A stretch of 26,363 nt of DNA, taken from IMG/VR virus record IMGVR_UViG_3300005935_000109, positions 1-26,363 of that record, one strand, 5' to 3'. Made by a program: the position numbers and the translations under genes. Positions 20,994-26,363 of the stretch are shown here, piece by piece; the stretch's first letter is position 1; every line of letters begins with the position of its first letter. The notes beneath the pieces are model-generated. The model was not told where the DNA came from. It made no database searches and worked only from the letters and a program-made list of their open reading frames with translations. This DNA comes from a virus.

Positions 20994-23222
20994 TTGACCA
21001 CTGTAAGCATACCAAAGGTGTTTGATAGGATGTTTGAGCCTTCTCGGTACAAAGCTTCTTACGGAGGAAGAGGTAGTGCTAAATCTCATAGTTTCGCACA
21101 GGCTCTAGTTTTAAAGGGTGCTGAGAAGCCTATGCGGTTCTTGTGTTGTAGGGAAATCCAGAAGTCGATCAAGGACTCTGTTAAACAACTGCTAGACGAC
21201 AAGATACGAGATAGTGGATTAGGATGGTTTTATACTTCTACACAGGGCGAGATTAGAGGGAAGAACGGTACTGTTTTCTTGTTTGCGGGTTTAAGGAACA
21301 ATCCTGAAGCTGTGAAGTCAATGGAGAATATCGATGTTTGCTGGGTCGAGGAAGCCAGTACGGTTTCACGAAGGAGTTTAGATCTATTGATACCAACTAT
21401 CCGTGCTGAAGAATCAGAGATATGGTTCACCTGGAATCCTGACAGTGAGTATGATCCTGTAGATGTTATGTTTAGAGGAGAGAAAGGGCCACCACCTGAC
21501 TCAATCATCATACCTGTATCTTATGAAGAGAATCCGTATTTCCCTAAAGTTCTGATGAAAGAGCTGGAGTACGATAAAGAAGCTGACAACGGGAAGTATT
21601 TGCATGTTTGGAAAGGAGACTACGCTGACGCTCAAGACGGGAAGATGTACCCTAGCGAGATCCTGGAATGGCAGAAACAGTTCCTTGAAGATGGTACTAA
21701 GGTTGGAGATTGGACTGTGTTCGCTAACTTCAACAGGAAACATACTTACGTTATGGCAGCAGATGTTGCGGAGGGAGTCGGGTTAGATAGCTCAACAGCT
21801 CACATCTTAGACCTTACAGACGGTGAAGTGGTAGCAGAGTTCGTTTCAAATATTATAGAGCCTGATTTGTTTGGTCATGAGTTGTACAACTGGGCTAACA
21901 AGTACGGAGGGTGTTTGATCGCACCTGAACGCAACAGTTGTGGACTGGCTACAGTCATCAAGCTAAAGGAGTTAGGAGCCATTGTATATTTTGAAGAAGA
22001 GAAAGAAAGTGGTACAAACAAGGTAACTAAAAAACTAGGTTGGAGAACAACAAGCAAGAGTAAGCCGTTGATGCTGTATGATTTAAAAGATGCTTTAACA
22101 GAAAAGCTAATTAAAGTCAAGTCTCGAGGATTGTATAAAGAATTGAAGACTTACAACCCTGAAGATTTACGACAGATACGGTTCGATCCAGAGCAGACTC
22201 GTCACTGGGATCGGGTGATGTCATGTTTTGTAAAAGGAACGTCGGTGTTGACTGACAAAGGGCAGAGGCCGATTGAGTCAATTAAGGTAGGGGATAAAGT
22301 TCTTACGAGAGAGGGGTACAAAAAGGTTATAGCGACTTGTGGCCATGTAAAAGAAGTAACAACAAACATTGGGCTTACAGGGACGCTAGATCATCCTGTC
22401 TTCTGTAACGACAACGAAATAAAAGACTTGTCATACGTTAGCACTTGCGATAAGCTGTACGCATGGGACTCAAAAGCACAAAAAATAGAGAGACTATCAC
22501 ATACAGAGATGTCAAATACCACAGATACCCTGATGCAACTAGACAAAACCACCGAGTTTACTACAGAGGAGGGGCGAAATGGAAAAAAGAAGGCGTTTAC
22601 CTGCATAGGCAAATCTGGATTGATGATTTCGGGGACATTCCAGAAGGATATGTTGTCCATCATAAAGACCATGACCCGAGCAATAACAAGCTCGAAAACC
22701 TTGTGTGTATGTCAAAAACAGAGCACAACAAGCTCCACGGCAATACTCCCGGGGCAAAAGAAAGGGGAAGAGAGTTGGCCAATAAAAACAGGCAAAAGCT
22801 CACCGAAGGGCTACGAAGGTATCACAAAAACAAAGAAGGGAAAGATACTGAGTGCGTTCTTTGTGGACAAGTCTTTAAAAGTGCTACTTGGAATGCAAAG
22901 TTTTGTTCTAGGTGGTGTCTCCAGAAAAGCAATAACGCAAAACGACGGAATCCAAAGAAAGAAAAAACATGCTCTATCTGTAAGAAAAAATTCAAAACAA
23001 GCATCCCTCATCAAGAAAGATGTTCAAAAGAGTGTCATGCCCTTAGAAGAAGGAAGCACTTACCAGACGGTTTATAACTTGCAAGTGCAGGGTTGCCCAG
23101 AGTACTTTGCTAACAACGTGCTGGTCCATAACTGTGCTATCACCTGGCAAATGAGAGACAAGTTTGTAAGAAGAGACGATAAAGAGCTTGAGAAGGCTAT
23201 TGACAACTATATTTATTCTTAA
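20994..23222 (+). CDS. terL: Terminase large subunit precursor, interrupted by an intein
   Basis: The 742-residue precursor splices to 439 residues, a normal TerL length. ATPase: Walker A GGRGSAKS (24-31), Walker B IDVCWVEEAS (113-122, catalytic E119/E120), coupling motif FTWNPDS (145-151). RNase H-like nuclease: AADVAEG (D257), IAPERN (E312) and HWDRVM (D406). The intein is residues 411-713, so the mature joint reads HWDRVMS-CAITWQMRDKF. TerL pumps DNA into the prohead and cuts concatemers, so packaging depends on splicing. The start is TTG 20994; an in-frame stop at 20982 excludes longer starts and there is no SD. An HNH gene overlaps it in another frame (22463-23077). Confidence 0.92.
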   Translation: MTTVSIPKVFDRMFEPSRYKASYGGRGSAKSHSFAQALVLKGAEKPMRFLCCREIQKSIKDSVKQLLDDKIRDSGLGWFYTSTQGEIRGKNGTVFLFAGLRNNPEAVKSMENIDVCWVEEASTVSRRSLDLLIPTIRAEESEIWFTWNPDSEYDPVDVMFRGEKGPPPDSIIIPVSYEENPYFPKVLMKELEYDKEADNGKYLHVWKGDYADAQDGKMYPSEILEWQKQFLEDGTKVGDWTVFANFNRKHTYVMAADVAEGVGLDSSTAHILDLTDGEVVAEFVSNIIEPDLFGHELYNWANKYGGCLIAPERNSCGLATVIKLKELGAIVYFEEEKESGTNKVTKKLGWRTTSKSKPLMLYDLKDALTEKLIKVKSRGLYKELKTYNPEDLRQIRFDPEQTRHWDRVMSCFVKGTSVLTDKGQRPIESIKVGDKVLTREGYKKVIATCGHVKEVTTNIGLTGTLDHPVFCNDNEIKDLSYVSTCDKLYAWDSKAQKIERLSHTEMSNTTDTLMQLDKTTEFTTEEGRNGKKKAFTCIGKSGLMISGTFQKDMLSIIKTMTRAITSSKTLCVCQKQSTTSSTAILPGQKKGEESWPIKTGKSSPKGYEGITKTKKGKILSAFFVDKSLKVLLGMQSFVLGGVSRKAITQNDGIQRKKKHALSVRKNSKQASLIKKDVQKSVMPLEEGSTYQTVYNLQVQGCPEYFANNVLVHNCAITWQMRDKFVRRDDKELEKAIDNYIYS
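22224..23132 (+). other. Intein in TerL (303 residues)
   Basis: Block A begins at C1: CFVKGTSVLTDKGQRPIESI, then KVGDKVLTREGYKKV. Block B is GTLDHPVF (T54, H57). Strand NDNEIKDLSYVSTCDKLYAW ends the N-terminal half near residue 81. Block F is VYNLQVQGCPEYFANN (283-298) and block G is VLVHN, with N303 followed by C+1. All residues needed for standard splicing are present (C1, H57, H302, N303, C+1). Between residues 80 and 285 the frame is open but shows no LAGLIDADG or HNH motif; composition is Lys/Ser/Thr-rich and irregular, because that DNA encodes the HNH nuclease in another frame. Confidence 0.9.
22463..23077 (+). CDS. HNH homing endonuclease nested out of frame inside the terL intein
   Basis: The 204-residue frame lies one base before the terL codon frame. 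Residues 10-60 are the typical phage HNH lead (KYHRYPDATRQNHRVYYRGG, then GVYLHRQIWIDDFGDIPEGY). The HNH core is VVHHKDHDPSNNKLENLVCM plus SKTEHNKLH (H66/H67, N75, H88/H92). Residues 126-195 hold two zinc modules: C131/C134/C148/C152 and C170/C173/C187/C191. ATG 22463 lies in the codons for A80-W81 of the intein, and TAA 23075 lies in the block F codons for Y-N; an in-frame TAA at 22451 blocks a longer start. It presumably cuts intein-free terL. No SD, as in the rest of the genome. Confidence 0.88.
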   Translation: MGLKSTKNRETITYRDVKYHRYPDATRQNHRVYYRGGAKWKKEGVYLHRQIWIDDFGDIPEGYVVHHKDHDPSNNKLENLVCMSKTEHNKLHGNTPGAKERGRELANKNRQKLTEGLRRYHKNKEGKDTECVLCGQVFKSATWNAKFCSRWCLQKSNNAKRRNPKKEKTCSICKKKFKTSIPHQERCSKECHALRRRKHLPDGL

Positions 23223-23233
23223 CCATAAACATT

Positions 23234-23557
23234 ATGGAAAAGCTAGAACTACCTGCGGTCATGTACCAACCTGAAGAAATAGGTACAGAAGGGATGAACT
23301 GGTACGAAGTTAAGTTTGAGGGTTGCGAGACAATCTATACTCACGGTCTAAAAAGAGACAAAGATCTAGGTTACTGGGTCGAGTTGCGCGCTGACTCCAA
23401 AGTGGTTTCTTACCTTATAGAGAAGAAATGTATGGAGTGGTCAACTATGCCAGTCAAACTACCAACACCAAAAGAAGAGAAGACTTTTGAACCTGAAGGC
23501 AAGAAGGATAACAAGGTTGAAGTTAAGCTAAGTGATCTTATAAAGAAGAAGAAGTAA
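23234..23557 (+). CDS. 107-residue hypothetical protein between terL and portal
   Basis: Residues 1-65 look beta-rich (NWYEVKFEGCETIYTHGLKR, then DLGYWVELRADSKVVSYLIE); residues 66-107 are a Pro/Lys/Glu linker ending KLSDLIKKKK. It starts 11 bases after terL. Short proteins in this place are common in phages and unassigned. Confidence 0.6.
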   Translation: MEKLELPAVMYQPEEIGTEGMNWYEVKFEGCETIYTHGLKRDKDLGYWVELRADSKVVSYLIEKKCMEWSTMPVKLPTPKEEKTFEPEGKKDNKVEVKLSDLIKKKK

Positions 23558-23562
23558 ATTTC

Positions 23563-23591
23563 TTGACCTTTCTTGGGACTTATGGTAGTAA
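23563..23591 (+). promoter_or_regulatory. Weak promoter candidate before the portal gene
   Basis: TTGACC followed after 17 bases by TAGTAA. The -35 is good and the -10 poor, and the GCTTAA spacer element is absent. The portal start is about 25 bases further on. Confidence 0.3.
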
Positions 23592-23621
23592 GAATACGAA
23601 CGTCAAAATTAAAACTTGTAT

Positions 23622-25469
23622 ATGGCATCTTCCTCAACTTCGCATGGTGATACTTTGGATCCAACGCCTAATCCGAATCCTGTTGATAACAAAGATAACA
23701 GGGCTGTTAAGTCAGCTTTGAAACTGTTAGCAGAGAACTACGACTACAAAAGCGAGCGGGACGGGAAGAACGAATCGATCAAAGATTTTATTGAGGACGG
23801 GTTTAATGTTCACGACGCTAGCGGACCGAGGAAGGTTAATAGTAAGAAACCTCAACAGGCGTACTGGAAGACTGCTTCTAGGATGAAACCTCTTGATGCT
23901 GTTATCCACGGAGCACAGAGACCGCCTTGGATGGAGAAGATCGTTACTGACGGCATGTCTACAGTTCTGAGGAAGAGCGGATATATCCAGGCTTTACGAG
24001 ATAAAGGTGGTGTTTTTCAATTCCAATTAGCTTACGGAGACGGGTTTATGATGTTTGGTACTAATGAGAAAGGGAAAGGGTTCCCTTTCAAGTTTATGCC
24101 TATCGCTAACAACAATCTTTATGTAGATGAGAAAGCTACTTCGATGAGAAGTGGTAGCAAGCCTGTCAACAAGGCTGCTGTTGTCACTACTTACACTTGG
24201 GGAGAGTTCATAGCTCTTTATCCTAAGATGAAAAAGAAAGCTGGACTAGGTAAGATCCCGAGAGATTACAATTATTTACAAGATTTAGATCAACAAGATT
24301 ACAGGAACAGCGAAGAGGAAGACATTGTTGAAGTTTGTTTCTTCTTCGATCTAGCGAATCAGCACTATATAGTGTTCGCAGGATCATCTTGTACAGTTAT
24401 AGAAGAGAAGAAAGGTAAGAACTACCCTTACATCTTCAAAGATAAGTTCTCTAAAGTAGAGGAAGCTTATATCCCGATCATGCAACTAATCTGTATGGAA
24501 TCGTTTGAAGGGTTCTATAACCACGGACTAATAGAAGCGATTTATGATTTATCACTAGAGTACCAGAGACTTCTTAACATGGGATTGTCTCATGCAGAAG
24601 ATAACACCTACCCTGATACGTTCTTGAATGTACCACAAGGTAAATCTGCTGAGGTTGTCAATCAGATAGCTAAAGCTCGGGAAGCTCGCAAACAAGGTAA
24701 GAAACCTATCATCACAGTCGAATACAATTCTTCTGGCACTAATCAAGTAGGTTTACAATCAATCACAAGCCAAAACAATATAGGGGAGACACAGTTGATG
24801 TGGGACATGATCGACAGGGAGTGTAAACGACTTGGGATCCATCTTGACGAATTAGAGGCTTCTAACGTGACTGCAACGCAGATATTGAGTGATGAAGAGA
24901 ACGCAAACGCTTTTGTTAAGCAAATGATGGAGAAGAACGCTTCTGAGTTCGAGTTCCTATATAAGATCCTACTAGATCAGATCCCTAAAGTTATCTCTAA
25001 GAAAGACAAAACACCTTTGCAGATCACAACAACAGTAAATGTACCAGTCTCAGAGGTAGGAGATCCTGAAGCTCAACAGAAGTTCAAAGACAACGGTATC
25101 AATGAAGTAGCTATGAAGATAAGAGGCAACGAGAAATTCCCTGAAGGGATCACGCTAGGTTTCTTGTCGGAAGAGCTTGCGGAGTACGATTACTTTGTAA
25201 AGGTCAACGCTAGAAGCGGAGCAGATATGAGTAAGCTTAAGAAAGCACAGCTAGTAAATATGTTGAACTTAGCCGCGCCAGGTAGTCAGGCTAGGTCAAA
25301 GATCACGAACCAATTATCACAACTTAACGATGTTGATATACCAGGAGAAGAGTATGGTATGCCTCAACAACAAGCAGCTCCACCTCAAGCAGCGCAACAA
25401 GAAGCACCTGCTAGTACGGAGAGACAATCAATAAACGTCAGGGCTACAGAGCCAACAGCAATATTCTAA
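23622..25469 (+). CDS. Portal protein (P22-like, podovirus type)
   Basis: The protein has 615 residues from ATG 23622; the TTG six bases upstream is less likely. After a polar N-terminus come the wing/clip segments (GGVFQFQLAYGDGFMMFGTN, IANNNLYVDEKA, CFFFDLANQHYIVF). The long helices follow: YNHGLIEAIYDLSLEYQRLL and ASNVTATQILSDEENANAFV, then EFEFLYKILLDQI, a pattern seen in large podovirus portals. The tail is Gln/Ala/Pro-rich. The portal is the dodecameric ring at the head vertex, docking TerL and later the tail. Gene order terS-terL-portal agrees; the family call rests on pattern and size. Confidence 0.75.
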   Translation: MASSSTSHGDTLDPTPNPNPVDNKDNRAVKSALKLLAENYDYKSERDGKNESIKDFIEDGFNVHDASGPRKVNSKKPQQAYWKTASRMKPLDAVIHGAQRPPWMEKIVTDGMSTVLRKSGYIQALRDKGGVFQFQLAYGDGFMMFGTNEKGKGFPFKFMPIANNNLYVDEKATSMRSGSKPVNKAAVVTTYTWGEFIALYPKMKKKAGLGKIPRDYNYLQDLDQQDYRNSEEEDIVEVCFFFDLANQHYIVFAGSSCTVIEEKKGKNYPYIFKDKFSKVEEAYIPIMQLICMESFEGFYNHGLIEAIYDLSLEYQRLLNMGLSHAEDNTYPDTFLNVPQGKSAEVVNQIAKAREARKQGKKPIITVEYNSSGTNQVGLQSITSQNNIGETQLMWDMIDRECKRLGIHLDELEASNVTATQILSDEENANAFVKQMMEKNASEFEFLYKILLDQIPKVISKKDKTPLQITTTVNVPVSEVGDPEAQQKFKDNGINEVAMKIRGNEKFPEGITLGFLSEELAEYDYFVKVNARSGADMSKLKKAQLVNMLNLAAPGSQARSKITNQLSQLNDVDIPGEEYGMPQQQAAPPQAAQQEAPASTERQSINVRATEPTAIF

Positions 25470-25481
25470 CCAAAATCAATT

Positions 25482-25787
25482 ATGGCACGAAGCAAACCTT
25501 ATCCTTTCAACGGAGTGATGATCAATGAAGCACCTAAACATTTCACTCAACCTAAGATCATGGCTCTAGATGATAAAGGTAATAAAGTGGCACTAGATAG
25601 AGTGCAAGACATTGATAAGAAACATTATTTCCCAATACCTAAGACTGCTGTAATAGAGACAGTTGAGACTACTATAGAAGCACCGAGTATTGATCAGTTA
25701 CGTTTCGCTGAGTTGAAAGCTCAAAGAGCGTGGTTGAAGAGTGATCTAAAAGAGGAGTACAAAGAACTTAAAGCAAAACTAGCATAA
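25482..25787 (+). CDS. 101-residue hypothetical protein after the portal
   Basis: The N-terminal half is short beta strands (PKIMALDDKGNKVALDRVQD), followed by a Thr/Glu linker and a charged C-terminal helix (LRFAELKAQRAWLKSDLKEE). It ends with TAATG shared with the next start. A head-assembly role is possible from position only. Confidence 0.6.
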   Translation: MARSKPYPFNGVMINEAPKHFTQPKIMALDDKGNKVALDRVQDIDKKHYFPIPKTAVIETVETTIEAPSIDQLRFAELKAQRAWLKSDLKEEYKELKAKLA

Positions 25788-26035
25788 TGGACGAATCGAA
25801 ATATCAGGATGTTTTAGGAACGCATCAAGCTAAAGGGCTTGGGGTATTCTACGGGAACAACCTTGATGTTATCAAGAAACTTAGACAGCATATCCTATTC
25901 TCGTATTGTGAGAACTCTAACTTTACAAGCCAGGAATACGAAGCGTTTAGGGAGGGAGCGATGAGTTGGGAACTAGCAATGGCGAAGTGTTTAGAGGAAC
26001 TAGAAGCTGAAGAATCACTGACAGAGGACGAATAA
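25787..26035 (+). CDS. 82-residue acidic hypothetical protein
   Basis: A helical acidic protein: KYQDVLGTHQAKGLGVFYGN, VIKKLRQHILFSYCENSNF and an Asp/Glu-rich end (CLEELEAEESLTEDE). Its ATG overlaps the upstream TAA. No family recognised. Confidence 0.55.
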   Translation: MDESKYQDVLGTHQAKGLGVFYGNNLDVIKKLRQHILFSYCENSNFTSQEYEAFREGAMSWELAMAKCLEELEAEESLTEDE

Positions 26036-26048
26036 TCGTCCTTTGAAA

Positions 26049-26063
26049 GAGGTATTTCACCTC
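26049..26063 (+). other. Small hairpin before the last gene
   Basis: gaggt-atttc-acctc, a 5-bp stem with a 5-base loop, within the 52-base gap before 26088; an outer aaag/cttt can add pairs. There is no T-run, so it is probably not a terminator. Confidence 0.35.
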
Positions 26064-26087
26064 ACTTTGACCCTTAACATATCGAAC

Positions 26088-26363
26088 ATGTCAGACCAGA
26101 AGCACGGCCAAGATGAGCTTTTCACTTCAAAAGCCACTGACGCCGATGACTCCAGCGAAGACGCTGTGAGTAACACCTATGAGAGTGAGCAAAAGCCAGT
26201 CTCAAAGGATGAAGAAAACAAACAAGGCCTCGAACCTGCTGAAAAAGCTAGAGACGAGTTTAAGAACGCGGCTATCAGAGACATCAAATCAGGTGTTAAA
26301 ACCTTAGGAGATTACGCTGATAAACCCTGGCTCCAACAACTTGTTTCACAAGACTTAGCGGCA
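26088..26363 (+). CDS. Start of a scaffold-like or head protein (partial)
   Basis: ATG 26088 opens a frame that runs off the window after 92 codons. The first 55 residues are acidic, Ser/Asp/Glu-rich and disordered (MSDQKHGQDELFTSKATDAD), followed by helix (RDEFKNAAIRDIKSGVKTLG). Highly charged N-termini after the portal gene are typical of scaffolding proteins, so that is the likely role. Confidence 0.55.
   Translation, partial: MSDQKHGQDELFTSKATDADDSSEDAVSNTYESEQKPVSKDEENKQGLEPAEKARDEFKNAAIRDIKSGVKTLGDYADKPWLQQLVSQDLAA

Noticed and set aside
22480-22490. Programmed -1 frameshift site linking intein and HNH frames
   Set aside because: The A-run does not form the required heptamer in the terL frame; noted only as an open question.
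22224-23132. Group I/II intron in terL instead of an intein
   Set aside because: The reading frame is continuous across the insertion and both borders carry protein-splicing residues (C1, TxxH, HN, C+1); an intron would not need these.

Overview
The window is part of the genome of an uncultivated tailed dsDNA phage. Signs of this are a terminase small/large pair followed by a portal gene, tail and ejection genes, a holin-endolysin pair, and a lambda-like recombination module. The large P22-type portal, the CHAP-bearing giant virion protein and the absence of a tape measure or tail-tube gene in the part seen suggest a short-tailed (podovirus-like) particle; this is inference, because the rest of the head and tail block lies outside the window. 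TAA, TAG and TGA all act as stops, so the code is standard. Almost no gene has a Shine-Dalgarno sequence; ATGs are instead preceded by A-rich leaders such as aaacacc or aaacct. Promoters are nevertheless of TTGACA/TATAAT type. This suggests a host lineage that initiates translation without SD pairing. No integrase, tRNA or host gene was seen, so host and lifestyle stay open.

Layout. (1) 1-8615, rightward late genes: end of a tail hub/nozzle-like protein, Gly-rich fibre, CHAP ejection protein, second ejection-like protein, holin, amidase endolysin, small membrane protein. A 33-aa membrane peptide is encoded on the opposite strand at 7128-7229 behind its own promoter. (2) 11588 down to 8612, a leftward operon of ten small genes, including a stand-alone RNA polymerase alpha-CTD-like protein and a protein with twelve hexapeptide repeats encoded by an exact 18-bp tandem array. 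(3) 11536-11752, a divergent promoter region with an operator-like palindrome and an alternative-hairpin leader. (4) 11753-20395, rightward early/middle genes: replication initiator with iteron-like repeats inside it, Cro-like HTH, an annealing protein plus YqaJ exonuclease, NinB-like and HTH-NinG fusion proteins, a membrane-anchored HTH protein, YopX and many very small genes. (5) 20396-26363, the start of the packaging/head block: a structured non-coding region, TerS, TerL, portal and the beginning of a scaffold-like gene.

The standout feature is in terL. The gene is interrupted after nuclease motif III by a 303-residue intein (22224-23132). Where an intein would normally carry an in-frame endonuclease domain, this one carries a complete HNH homing-endonuclease gene (22463-23077) in a different reading frame. 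The intein frame stays open through all 205 codons of the nuclease gene, so the same DNA encodes the intein linker and a free-standing nuclease. The nuclease ATG lies at the end of the N-terminal splicing half, and its stop lies inside splicing block F.

A second theme is a phage-wide promoter family: TTGnnn, a 17-bp spacer with GCTTAA at spacer positions 4-9 and GCT at its end, then TATgAT. Copies occur on both strands ahead of most transcription units. Together with the alpha-CTD-like protein, three HTH proteins and several palindromes at predicted start sites, it suggests a dedicated transcription programme.
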